A DNA stretch of 64,000 nucleotides from Algoriphagus aquaeductus (GTDB lineage Bacteria; Bacteroidota; Bacteroidia; Cytophagales; Cyclobacteriaceae): positions 1-64,000 of the forward strand of contig NZ_QKTX01000002.1 of the NCBI RefSeq assembly GCF_003253485.1. Reading direction: 5' to 3'. Below, in pieces: positions 36,416 to 44,970 of the stretch. Position 1 is the stretch's first letter, and every line of letters starts with the position of its first letter. The notes below the pieces were generated by a model, which searched no databases, was not told the DNA's origin, and worked only from the letters and a program-made list of their open reading frames with translations. The translations under genes and the position numbers were made by a program.

Positions 36416-36880
36416 ATGACCCCCATCCTTATCGGCAGCTTTGAAGATTTCGAAAAACACAATGGCCAAGAGCTTGGTTCCTCGCAATACTTTACCATCA
36501 CCCAAAAGCAAATCAATCTTTTTGCAGATGCCACTTTTGACCATCAATGGATCCACACAGATCCGGAACGGGCTAAATTGGAAGGCGCCTTTGGAAATAC
36601 CATTGCCCATGGCTACCTCACGCTGAGCATCGTGCCCCACCTTTGGGAGCAAATCGTGCAGGTGACCAATCTGAAGATGATGATCAACTACGGAATTGAA
36701 AATCTCCGGTTTGCACAGGCAGTGACCGTAGACAGTGAGGTCCGGCTAGTGGCCAAACTGAAAAATGTGGCCAACCTTCGTGGCACGGTAAAGGCAGAAG
36801 TTGAAGTCAAGCTGGAGATTAAAGATCAGAAAAAGCCGGCCTTTACCGGCGTATTGGTCTTCTTATATCACTTCCTTTGA
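36416..36880 (+). CDS. MaoC-like (R)-specific enoyl-CoA hydratase
   Basis: 154 residues from the ATG at 36416; an upstream TTG at 36392 is unlikely. The single hot-dog domain carries the hydratase motif with catalytic Asp and His in FADATFDHQWIHTDPERA and the following FGNTIAHGYLTLS. The family hydrates (R)-specific enoyl-CoA substrates in fatty-acid or hydroxyalkanoate metabolism. It is monocistronic between two minus-strand blocks and stops immediately next to the stop of tcdA, in the opposite direction (36880/36881). Confidence 0.88.
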   Translation: MTPILIGSFEDFEKHNGQELGSSQYFTITQKQINLFADATFDHQWIHTDPERAKLEGAFGNTIAHGYLTLSIVPHLWEQIVQVTNLKMMINYGIENLRFAQAVTVDSEVRLVAKLKNVANLRGTVKAEVEVKLEIKDQKKPAFTGVLVFLYHFL

Positions 36881-37606
36881 TCAGGAAGCCAACAAATCGT
36901 TGATTACAGTCGCGGCACAAGCACAGCCAAATGCGGCAGGAAGAAAAGACATGGTGCCGTAGGCAGACTTTTTGAAGTTCCGGCCGTCTGTCAACATCAG
37001 GCTTTCTTTGATGACCTCTTCAGTTGAAAAAACTGCCTTGAATCCACCATAAATGGCTTTTTTCTTGAGTCTCTTCCGCAGCATTTTGGCCAGTTTGCAC
37101 TGATAAGTCTCCCCAAAATCAACGACGCGGATTTGAGTCGGATCTACTTTCCCTCCAGCCCCCATGGAACTGACAAGTTTGAACCCCCGCTTTTTGGCTC
37201 CCTCGATCAGATGCATTTTCGGTGTGAAACTGTCAATACAATCCACCACATAGTCAAACTCACTCGTTTCCAGGAGCTCGGTCATCTGGTGGGGATTGAG
37301 AAATTGACGGAGGGCATGAAGCTTCAATCCGGGATTGATCGCCATCAGGCGCTGCTCCATCCATTCGGCTTTGGATTGACCCACATTGAGTTGGGTGGCA
37401 GGAAGCTGTCGGTTGACATTGGAGATATCCACCGTGTCTCCATCGATGATGGTCATCTGCCCTACTCCGGACCGGGCAATAAACTCTGCCGCAAATGATC
37501 CCACTCCCCCCAATCCTACCACAAGGACATGTTTTTGGGCTAATTTTTCCAATCCTTCCCTCCCAACGATCAGTTCTGTACGGCTAAGCCAAGCAAATTC
37601 ACTCAT
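36881..37606 (-). CDS. tcdA: tRNA threonylcarbamoyladenosine dehydratase
   Basis: 241 residues of the ThiF/E1-like family. ATP-dependent dehydration of t6A37 in tRNA to the cyclic ct6A form. Visible are the glycine-rich VVGLGGVGSFAAEFIARSGVG, the DGDTVDISNVNRQ motif (Asp and Arg for ATP), DYVVDCIDS and SMGAGGKVDPTQI. The length fits TcdA (also called CsdL) rather than ThiF or MoeB. The gene overlaps the end of the tatD-like gene by 8 bp. Confidence 0.92.
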   Translation of the reverse strand: MSEFAWLSRTELIVGREGLEKLAQKHVLVVGLGGVGSFAAEFIARSGVGQMTIIDGDTVDISNVNRQLPATQLNVGQSKAEWMEQRLMAINPGLKLHALRQFLNPHQMTELLETSEFDYVVDCIDSFTPKMHLIEGAKKRGFKLVSSMGAGGKVDPTQIRVVDFGETYQCKLAKMLRKRLKKKAIYGGFKAVFSTEEVIKESLMLTDGRNFKKSAYGTMSFLPAAFGCACAATVINDLLAS

Positions 37607-38249
37607 TGATTTTACGTTTCGAAATTCGGTTCCAATTGGTCAAAGTCAACTTTGCCACTTCCTCCACAGGAAGGCGCAAAATTAGGGATGCCGCCCGATA
37701 AACCGAACTGATTTCCAATCCTGAGTCATCCGTCTCCAAAAAAATCCGATCCGAAGGACATTCTTCCAGCCATTGGGATGCATTGCTTTCAGGCTTCAAA
37801 ATATGCTTTCCGAAGGAAAAATAAACCGGATATTCTAAAAGCTGCCTTCCCAAATCAGGCTTCAGGTTCCATCCATGCCAGATGATCTGGGGCAGCGGTT
37901 TAGTGGATTTCAGATAGGCTAACAGCAGATCATGCCCCCTGACACAATGGAGGATGAGGGGAATGTCCAATGCTTTCGCCAGCTGTGCCTGAGCAGAAAA
38001 CGCCTCCTTTTGCATCGATAACTCCGGGCCTTTTAGCCGGTCAAACCCCGACTCCCCAACCGCCAAAAGCCGATTTTGGGATAAAGCCAATTGTTCAAGA
38101 TGTCCAAAATCCTCCTTCCAGGCATTGCTCAAAAACCAAGGATGAAGGCCTGCCGAAAAGAATCCCTTAAGGGGAATTTGATTCAAAGAGGCGTTGAAAA
38201 TCGCTCCGGAAGAATCGGCTTGATGAGTATGAAAATCCCAATAGGACAT
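37599..38249 (-). CDS. TatD family metal-dependent hydrolase
   Basis: 216 residues, somewhat short for TatD (usually 240-265). The amidohydrolase-type metal ligands are visible: DFHTHQ near the start, AVGESGFDRL, LILHCVRGHDLL, WHGWN and LETDDSGLEIS. TatD proteins act as 3'-5' exonucleases or DNases in vitro; the short form here lacks part of the C-terminus. It is first in a two-gene unit with tcdA. Confidence 0.88.
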   Translation of the reverse strand: MSYWDFHTHQADSSGAIFNASLNQIPLKGFFSAGLHPWFLSNAWKEDFGHLEQLALSQNRLLAVGESGFDRLKGPELSMQKEAFSAQAQLAKALDIPLILHCVRGHDLLLAYLKSTKPLPQIIWHGWNLKPDLGRQLLEYPVYFSFGKHILKPESNASQWLEECPSDRIFLETDDSGLEISSVYRAASLILRLPVEEVAKLTLTNWNRISKRKINE

Positions 38250-38328
38250 AGGACAAACTTCCGTTTTTTACAAGAAAAGAAAAAACGCACGCGAAAAACG
38301 AGGTGGCTTGGGGTGGCCTTTCCCTTTG

Positions 38329-39654
38329 CTATTGCTTCTTTCGGAAAAGAATATTTGCCGCCCCTTGTTTGAGTGTCACTTGTTCTTGGTCGGGATCAAA
38401 TACGAATACCGCCCGCACCGCTTTCAATTCAAACGTATGCTCCGCTGTCGCATCCAATACTGTCTGTGGCTGACCGGTCAACTGGATAGCTACTTTTCCT
38501 TCCTTATTTTCTACAGTGAGTTGAAGAGGAATCTGAGTTGAGGTGTAGGTTCCGGTATATTTTTGCATCAATTCTTCAGAGATCGCCCGTTCTCTGAGAT
38601 CCGGAAATTCCCATTCTTTTTCAAACTGAGCACTCAGCGCAGCGATCAGGATCTCATTGTTGTCATAGTTCATGCCGTTGCTTAGGACAGTTAGGGTAAC
38701 ATTTTCCTCCGGGAAATGACCTAAAAATGCCCTAAATCCATCAATCCCCCCAGTATGCCCGAAACTTTTTCGCTCATAGAAGGGAATCATAAACATTCCT
38801 CTCCCAAATCCATCTTTCATTTCCATCATTTGTGCCAAGCTCCCTGTAGAAATAAGCTTTCCTTCAAATAGACCTGAAGCGAACTTACTCAGATCACTCA
38901 CATTGGAAGTCAATGCTCCGGCTCCCAATGGAATAGAAGGATGAGCCTCCAAGTCCTCTTGCCAGTTTCCGTTATAGAGGTACGACTTGGCTTCCCCCTT
39001 CCCTACTTCAATTGGACCAAAAACATAGGTTTCCTTCATTCCCAAGGGATTCAGAATTTGAGAGCGTAGGAGATCCTCATAGGGCCTTTTATAGATCTTT
39101 TCCAAAATAAAGGTGAGTAGAATATAATTGCTGTTGCTGTAATCAGCTTTAGTACCTGGCTCAAATACACTTCCTCCTTCCAGCATCATAGCCAAAAGCT
39201 GCTCCTCTGTGTGCGGATTGGTTCTATAAAAATTGTAATCGAGTCGATTGGTAATGTTGAATATCCCGCTTCGGTGTTGCAGAAGCTGACTGATGCTGAT
39301 CTTTTCTGAATTTTTTATTTGGGGATAAAAATCAGCAAGTGATTGGTCCAAACTCAGTCTACCTTGCTCAATTGCCTGGAAAACCAACACAGAAGTAAAC
39401 ATTTTGGTCACCGAACCAATCCGTAGTTTGGATTCCAATTCCAGTGGCTTTTGTGTATCCAGATCTGCCCAGCCTACGGCCTTCTGAAAAACCGGTTGCC
39501 CATGCTCAGCGATCAAAACTGTCCCCATAAACTTATCCTTGGCAGCCAATGAGTCCAAAAACTGACTTAAATGGACATACTTGGGACTCTGGGCCTGTGC
39601 ACATGGGGTAAAAACCACAGCTATCAAGCAGAAGAAAAAGAATCTATTGAGCAT
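38329..39654 (-). CDS. Secreted serine hydrolase, class C beta-lactamase family
   Basis: 441 residues with a signal peptide (cut near CAQAQ, about residue 22). The penicillin-binding fold has the nucleophile in Ser81-Val-Thr-Lys84, the second motif Tyr-Ser-Asn (DYSNSNY) and a His-Thr-Gly-Gly third motif (SFGHTGGID). A C-terminal lipocalin-like region follows (about 350-440). The family includes D-amino-acid peptidases and esterases; resistance function cannot be concluded. It is alone between a terminator and tatD. Confidence 0.9.
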   Translation of the reverse strand: MLNRFFFFCLIAVVFTPCAQAQSPKYVHLSQFLDSLAAKDKFMGTVLIAEHGQPVFQKAVGWADLDTQKPLELESKLRIGSVTKMFTSVLVFQAIEQGRLSLDQSLADFYPQIKNSEKISISQLLQHRSGIFNITNRLDYNFYRTNPHTEEQLLAMMLEGGSVFEPGTKADYSNSNYILLTFILEKIYKRPYEDLLRSQILNPLGMKETYVFGPIEVGKGEAKSYLYNGNWQEDLEAHPSIPLGAGALTSNVSDLSKFASGLFEGKLISTGSLAQMMEMKDGFGRGMFMIPFYERKSFGHTGGIDGFRAFLGHFPEENVTLTVLSNGMNYDNNEILIAALSAQFEKEWEFPDLRERAISEELMQKYTGTYTSTQIPLQLTVENKEGKVAIQLTGQPQTVLDATAEHTFELKAVRAVFVFDPDQEQVTLKQGAANILFRKKQ

Positions 39655-39685
39655 TTTCCGGGATATATATCTGTGTAAAATGGAA

Positions 39686-39719
39686 AAACCTGTCAGGTTT
39701 TTGAGAACCTAACAGGTTT
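39686..39719 (-). terminator. Terminator downstream of the TonB-dependent receptor
   Basis: Stem AAACCTGT/ACAGGTTT extended by AGGTT/AACCT across one mismatch, with a T-rich tail on both sides; on the minus strand TTTTT follows. It is 43 bp past the receptor stop codon. Confidence 0.8.
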
Positions 39720-39761
39720 ATTTTTTCAAAAAACCTCTCTGAAAATCGGAAGGTTCTTTAT

Positions 39762-42197
39762 TTAATCCAAGCGATTTCTTTCATCCGTACTTCCTGAGTT
39801 GGATTTAACCCGGAAGCTTTCACCTTTGGCAAAGTTATATCTCAGGGTAAATCTCACCCCTTGGTTGCTTCGATACTGTCTGAATCCGGTATCGATATCG
39901 GCAAAGTCAATTTTAGCCCGAATGACCTGAGTACGGAACAAATCGGTACCGTTGACAGAAAGTGAAAGCTTGTCTTTCATAAGAGATTTGGTGACGCCTG
40001 CATCCACCCAGCCAAATCCTTTGATCTGACCTTGACCCCAGATTTGGGGGCTGAGATACATCCCCACGACCTCCATTTTGAAGCCCTTTGGCAAGGTAAA
40101 GTTTTGTTGAGTACGCATCATGTAGGAGATTTGGTCTACGTCCAGAAAATCCTGGCCAATTTGAGTTTTGAACTGATTGTAATTGGCCTGCACCATGTTC
40201 GAAGTATTCCACCATTTCTTGATTTCGAAGGGAAGAATCGCCCGGAAGTTTGCGTTTTTGGTTCGGTCAAAATTCTCGGTAAAGGTGGTGGTAGTACGTT
40301 CCTCCTGGTTTTGCTCAAATACCTGCATAAAAGCGTCTTCTGTCACACTGTATCCAAGGGTAAACTGATAAGCACCTTTGACCACATGATTCATTTCAAA
40401 GTTGGTGGAATACTGCGGAGTCAAATGCGGATTGCCTTGCTCTGATGTCAATGGATCGATGTAGTAGATAAATGGATTGAGCAATCGGTAGTTTGGACGT
40501 GTGATTCTGCGATTGGCATTGTAGACGACCTGGTAGTTTTTGCTCACTTTGTGCTGGATAAATACACTCGGGAACAGGTTGAAATATTCCTGTGTATTTA
40601 CCTGATTCAGCGTGACGGAATTACCGATGATGTCAGAATATTCCCCTCTCAACCCCGCCTGATAACTCAGTTTAGGATTGAAATTCCCCTTCAACGTCAC
40701 ATAAGCTGCCAACACATTTTCATTGTAGATAAATCGGTTGGAGTTTGGATCCAACTCAAATGGCCCTTCTTCCTGTGCACGGCTGAGATTGAGGTCATTG
40801 TCAGATTTCACCCAGCTTCCTTTCAATCCGGTTTCAAGGACTTTACCTCCTTTGAGGGGCTTGACCAAGTCGACCTTGGAAGTGAAAATGGTATAATACA
40901 TGTCATTCAAAGTTCTCAGACGGTCTCTGGTGCCACTGGACTGATGAGCACCTGTCCAGTAACGATTATCCAACAGGGCCGAGCTTTCGGTATCCATGAT
41001 GGTAAAGTCCAAGTCAGCAGACAACTTGGTGCCTAAGGTATCCAGCTTAGCATCATAGTGAAGGTTAGTAAACAGGCGGTTTCGCTTCCCATCTGATTCA
41101 TTGAGTGATTCAATAAAGTTGTTTTCGGCTTGGCCGGGATTGGTAATTACCGTTCCGGAGGTATTGTTATTTACGTCTGATGAGGAAGATGCCTGAACGT
41201 TCAAACCCAAATTTTGATCCTTCCCGATTTCATAGTTTGCCGACCCGTTGAAAGAAGGCGTTTTGTAACGGGAAGTGATTCGTGAGTCTTGCTTGAAGCT
41301 GGAAACTCCTTGGTCAAGGGTGAAGTTCCTGTTGATTTCCAGGTCATTATATACAGCAAATTCATTGTAGTTAAAGGTTCCATTGGTCGAAAGCTTCCCC
41401 TTTTTCACATTCAGAGTCGCTCCTGCATTGGGGGCAAACTGTCCGTTGTATTGTCCGCCTACCTGAATATTTCCGAATACTCCGTCTACGGTATTCTTTT
41501 TCAACTGAATATTGATCACCCCTGCAGCACCTTCGGCGTCAAATCTTGCCGATGGGTTATTGATCACTTCAATGCTTTTGATATTATCAGCCGGCATCGA
41601 CCGAAGAAAATTGGCCAAATCGGTAGAGCTCATATAGGTAGGCCGATCGTTAATCATCACGGTGGCGCCTGTACGTCCGTTCAGGTTGATATTCCCCTCC
41701 GAATCCACAAAGATACCCGGAGATCTTCCGATGACATCCAGGGCATTCGCGCCTTCGGCCATCACGGTTCCTTCTACGTTGACAATCGTCTTATCCGCTT
41801 CGATGATGATTTCTGGACGGGAGGCTTTCACGGTGACTTCATCCAGTCCGGTCATTTCATCCTGGATGGATAGGTCGCCAAAGTTTTTTTCAAGTCCAGG
41901 AGCAAGGTCAAATGGCTCTGAGGTGAATGTTTTATATCCGATGGAAGACACCACCAAGTTGACCTTTGCGGTTTTGGTGGATTCGATCAAGAAAATCCCG
42001 TTTTCGTCAGAAACAGCCCCATCGATCAAACCCCCGTCTACCGAGATCAGGGCGACATTGGCGTAAGGTATGGGCTGTCCTTTTTGGTCAGCTACTTTCC
42101 CGGAGATTTTTGCTATTTCTTTGGGAGAAGCAGCCAGAGAGCTGATGCCTAAGAGATAGGTCAAAAGGGTTAGAAAAATAAAGTTGGCAGTTTTCAT
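39762..42197 (-). CDS. TonB-dependent outer-membrane receptor (OMP beta-barrel family 3)
   Basis: 811 residues. The signal peptide (cut near LAASP) is followed by a carboxypeptidase-like regulatory domain (about 30-115, KGQPIPYANVALISVDGG), a plug domain (about 130-230, NALDVIGRSPGIFVDSEGN, VINNPSARFDAEGAAGVINIQLKK) and a barrel of about 550 residues with many aromatic strand ends. The C-terminal strand ends RFTLRYNF. This group of receptors is the non-SusC type with no partner SusD; the transported ligand is not apparent. No neighbouring genes point to iron or sugar uptake. Confidence 0.92.
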   Translation of the reverse strand: MKTANFIFLTLLTYLLGISSLAASPKEIAKISGKVADQKGQPIPYANVALISVDGGLIDGAVSDENGIFLIESTKTAKVNLVVSSIGYKTFTSEPFDLAPGLEKNFGDLSIQDEMTGLDEVTVKASRPEIIIEADKTIVNVEGTVMAEGANALDVIGRSPGIFVDSEGNINLNGRTGATVMINDRPTYMSSTDLANFLRSMPADNIKSIEVINNPSARFDAEGAAGVINIQLKKNTVDGVFGNIQVGGQYNGQFAPNAGATLNVKKGKLSTNGTFNYNEFAVYNDLEINRNFTLDQGVSSFKQDSRITSRYKTPSFNGSANYEIGKDQNLGLNVQASSSSDVNNNTSGTVITNPGQAENNFIESLNESDGKRNRLFTNLHYDAKLDTLGTKLSADLDFTIMDTESSALLDNRYWTGAHQSSGTRDRLRTLNDMYYTIFTSKVDLVKPLKGGKVLETGLKGSWVKSDNDLNLSRAQEEGPFELDPNSNRFIYNENVLAAYVTLKGNFNPKLSYQAGLRGEYSDIIGNSVTLNQVNTQEYFNLFPSVFIQHKVSKNYQVVYNANRRITRPNYRLLNPFIYYIDPLTSEQGNPHLTPQYSTNFEMNHVVKGAYQFTLGYSVTEDAFMQVFEQNQEERTTTTFTENFDRTKNANFRAILPFEIKKWWNTSNMVQANYNQFKTQIGQDFLDVDQISYMMRTQQNFTLPKGFKMEVVGMYLSPQIWGQGQIKGFGWVDAGVTKSLMKDKLSLSVNGTDLFRTQVIRAKIDFADIDTGFRQYRSNQGVRFTLRYNFAKGESFRVKSNSGSTDERNRLD

Positions 42198-42496
42198 TTT
42201 TTAATGATTTGATTTTTCAATCTCCCATGAATTCCTGCAGTTTTTCTTATGTCACCGGGGAGGTGTCTGTATCTTGCTAAAATCACGGGTAGGTTGGTTT
42301 AGTTAAATTGTCCGTGCCACTCTATAGGAAAATGAAGTGCCAATGAAAAAAAACGGCCTAAAATCGCCAAAATAGAGGATTCGCATCTGCCAACGCCAAT
42401 TCATTGTATCAATACCGTACAGTATATTATTCGGTATAGGACAAAAAAATCCCGGACTGTCAGGCCCGGGATTAGAATCAATTTGTGATCTTGGAT
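42198..42496. other. Intergenic region between sod and the TonB receptor, with a palindrome
   Basis: About 300 bp. An inverted repeat ATACCG-N14-CGGTAT lies at 42412-42437, 215-240 bp upstream of the receptor gene and next to the sod terminator. No gene supported. Confidence 0.4.
42448..42473 (-). terminator. Terminator of the superoxide dismutase gene
   Basis: An 8-bp perfect stem AATCCCGG/CCGGGATT with a U-tract on the minus strand, 24 bp past the sod stop codon. Confidence 0.85.
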
Positions 42497-43102
42497 TTAC
42501 TTCGCAGCTGCATACCGCTTGCTGACCTCATCCCAATTGATCACATTCCAGAAAGCAGAGATGTAATCCGGTCTGCGGTTTTGATAGTGGAGGTAGTAGG
42601 CATGTTCCCATACGTCCAATCCAAGAATTGGTGTTCCAGGGCAATCCGAAACATCCATTAATGGGTTGTCCTGATTGGGAGAAGAGCAAACACAAAGTTC
42701 TTTTTTGGTGTCTACGCAAAGCCAAGCCCAACCTGAACCGAATCGGGTAGCTGCTGCTTTGTTGAATGTTTCTTTGAACGCATCAAATGATCCAAATTTT
42801 GCATCTATTGCCGCGGCTAGCTCTCCGGTAGGAGCGCCTCCCCCATTAGGAGAAAGAATTTGCCAGAAAAGTGAATGATTCCAGTGACCTCCGCCATTGT
42901 TTCTCACTGCAGTATTGGATCCTGCCACTTTCATCAGTTCCTCAAGAGTTTTGCCTTCCAGGTCCGTGCCTGCAATAGCATTGTTGAGGTTGGTTACGTA
43001 GGCATTGTGGTGCTTGCCATGGTGGATTTCCATGGTTCTGGCATCAATGTGAGGCTCCAATGCATCAAAAGCATAAGGAAGTGAAGGGAGTTGAAAAGCC
43101 AT
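42497..43102 (-). CDS. sodA: Superoxide dismutase, Mn/Fe family (Mn-type signature)
   Basis: 201 residues. Converts superoxide to oxygen and peroxide. Metal ligands are His27 ([13 protein letters not shown]), the His in NHSLFW, and Asp/His in [13 protein letters not shown]. The [11 protein letters not shown] motif and Gln in SPNQDNPLM are typical of Mn-type enzymes, though cambialistic activity is common in the phylum. No signal peptide, so cytoplasmic. Monocistronic with its own terminator. Confidence 0.95.
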   Translation of the reverse strand: MAFQLPSLPYAFDALEPHIDARTMEIHHGKHHNAYVTNLNNAIAGTDLEGKTLEELMKVAGSNTAVRNNGGGHWNHSLFWQILSPNGGGAPTGELAAAIDAKFGSFDAFKETFNKAAATRFGSGWAWLCVDTKKELCVCSSPNQDNPLMDVSDCPGTPILGLDVWEHAYYLHYQNRRPDYISAFWNVINWDEVSKRYAAAK

Positions 43103-43204
43103 ATGTATCGGGTTTTAGTTAAACATGAAGTTAAAATCGTGTCTTTAAACTACGCCTACTCAACCAGACTTTCCAAAAAAAGGTTCTAAACCTTCAAAAA
43201 AGAC

Positions 43205-43648
43205 TTATTCCCTGAGCTTTTTAAAAAATTCAAGAACCAGATCTTCCGACTGTTTTTCCATCAATCCGGATGAGACTTTGGTTTTGGGATGAAGCATGTG
43301 GGGATTGCATTGATGGAAGCCCCGCTTGGGATCTGATGCGCCATAGTGAACTTCACAGATCTGTGACCAGTATAGAGCTCCTGCACACATCGGACAGGGC
43401 TCAAGAGTCACATAGAGCTTACAATCCACCAAGTATTTGGCGCCTAGGTAATTCTCGGCGGCTGTAATCGCCAGGATCTCTGCATGGGCAGTGACATCAT
43501 TTAGTTTTTCCGTCTGATTGTAAGCCCTGGCGATGATTCTGTTTTTGGATACAATGACAGCACCCACGGGTATTTCTCCTTCCTCAAAGGCGATTTTGGC
43601 CTGTTTCAAGGCCTCATTCATGAAATACTCGTGGGTGAAAATGTCCAA
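43205..43648 (-). CDS. tadA: tRNA adenosine deaminase-like cytidine deaminase fold protein
   Basis: 147 residues. The zinc-binding catalytic motifs TAHAEILAI (His and Glu) and PCPMCAGAL (two Cys) are present, as are family residues around YNQTEK and GASDPKRGF. TadA converts adenosine 34 to inosine in tRNA-Arg; nucleoside or guanine deaminases share the fold, so specificity is inferred. It begins 13 bp past the stop of the PiT-like gene upstream on the same strand and may be in its operon. Confidence 0.85.
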   Translation of the reverse strand: MDIFTHEYFMNEALKQAKIAFEEGEIPVGAVIVSKNRIIARAYNQTEKLNDVTAHAEILAITAAENYLGAKYLVDCKLYVTLEPCPMCAGALYWSQICEVHYGASDPKRGFHQCNPHMLHPKTKVSSGLMEKQSEDLVLEFFKKLRE

Positions 43649-43660
43649 GAAATAAAAGCT

Positions 43661-44797
43661 TTATTGAAAGAACGCAAAGATCTCCTCACGCACTCCCTTA
43701 TTGATAATAATGGCGAGTATAAGGGAAACAATCAATCCTATCAAGGCTTTAAATACATCTTTTCTTGCCAATCTGAATGCCCGCACCAACCATGCATTGC
43801 GTTTTTTAGCTTTCCCGTGCTTACCTATTGCAATGGCCAATTCACGGCCTGCCAATAAACCGATAAACACCCAAGTCGTACTCATCGGTACTTTGGAGTG
43901 AATTTTGAAGTAGAACAAAATCACCGCATAGACCAAATCCACAATAGTCGCAGCCCTCACGTCGGTCACATTGGACTTCTCGTTGACGATCTGTTGGATT
44001 TTGTCTCCTTTGAGATAAAAAAGGAAACCCAATCCCAAGAATACAAATCCCGCATAGACCGAAAATTCTACACCATCAAGCTGCCGCGGAAGGAAGACGG
44101 CGATATTGGCTGCATCCTGCATGATCCAAACTGCCCATAGTACACCGGAAGTAATCCATTGAAGAAATATCCAATAAGGTCTCGGCTGTCCCTTAAGGTA
44201 ATTTTTGACAAATCGCTCCAGAATAAACCAAACAATGATGGCCAGTACGAATGCCAAAACATATCCCACGAAGCTTTTGAACATCACATCCAGGATGGTT
44301 CCAGCCTTGTAGGTAAATACATTGAGTAACAAAAAGGTGGTAGACACCGGCATTCGCATGCGAGTCAAGACCAGCAAAACAATTGGCGCAGCCAGCTGCA
44401 GGAAGACGAAGCTTTCGGGAGCTTTTTCCAATCCTGGAACACTCAATCGCTCATAGCTCACATCGCCTCCAAAGGTATACCAGCTGTAGGTCACCGTCCC
44501 CACCCAAATCACACCCATAAACAGCCAAAGTAACCACCAAGGTCGGGTGCTGTTGGAAGCGATAAAGGTACCGATGGTCTGAATACTGTCATTGGCAATG
44601 GCGGAATAGGCAGCTAACGCAAACCCAAACCACATCGCAGCATAGGTGTAAGGGGTGATCAACCCTGCCACTGAAATCAGGATACAGATGGTAATGAGAA
44701 AGGGTCTTTCACTTTTGGTAAAATCAAACAGGGAGTAGGTCTTTTTGGAGAGTTTTTCCTGATTGATATTCTGGTCAATTGGCTTTTTCTTGGCCAT
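43661..44797 (-). CDS. PiT-like inorganic phosphate transporter
   Basis: 378 residues with about nine membrane segments. Both halves carry the paired PiT-family signature in degenerate form: ANDSIQTIGTFIAS followed by MPVSTTFLLLNVF in the N-terminal half, and MQDAANIAVF followed by KVPMSTTWVFIGLLAGRELA in the C-terminal half. This is the inverted-repeat fold of PiT transporters, where the AND and STT motifs contribute to phosphate and cation binding. The first Asn-Asp pair is intact; in the second the Asn is Gln. The gene is divergent from a Na/Pi symporter of another family, supporting phosphate uptake. Length is short compared with typical PiT (400-500). Confidence 0.72.
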   Translation of the reverse strand: MAKKKPIDQNINQEKLSKKTYSLFDFTKSERPFLITICILISVAGLITPYTYAAMWFGFALAAYSAIANDSIQTIGTFIASNSTRPWWLLWLFMGVIWVGTVTYSWYTFGGDVSYERLSVPGLEKAPESFVFLQLAAPIVLLVLTRMRMPVSTTFLLLNVFTYKAGTILDVMFKSFVGYVLAFVLAIIVWFILERFVKNYLKGQPRPYWIFLQWITSGVLWAVWIMQDAANIAVFLPRQLDGVEFSVYAGFVFLGLGFLFYLKGDKIQQIVNEKSNVTDVRAATIVDLVYAVILFYFKIHSKVPMSTTWVFIGLLAGRELAIAIGKHGKAKKRNAWLVRAFRLARKDVFKALIGLIVSLILAIIINKGVREEIFAFFQ

Positions 44798-44970
44798 AGT
44801 GTTGGTGTGGGTGGGAAATCGTGGACAAAATTAATTAAGATATTCCGCAACGTATGTTAACAAATTGTTAACTAAGAACAAAACCTTCTTTTGAAAGCCT
44901 GATTTGACTTGCTTTTCGCAAAAAAATTTCAACTTTTGCCCTAAACTCTTATTAAAATTTTGAATCGGGA

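Noticed and set aside
43205..43648. Guanine deaminase as the identity of the tadA-like gene
   Set aside because: The PCPMCAGAL and HAE motifs with the GASDPKRGF segment fit the tRNA adenosine deaminase group better; still noted as uncertain.
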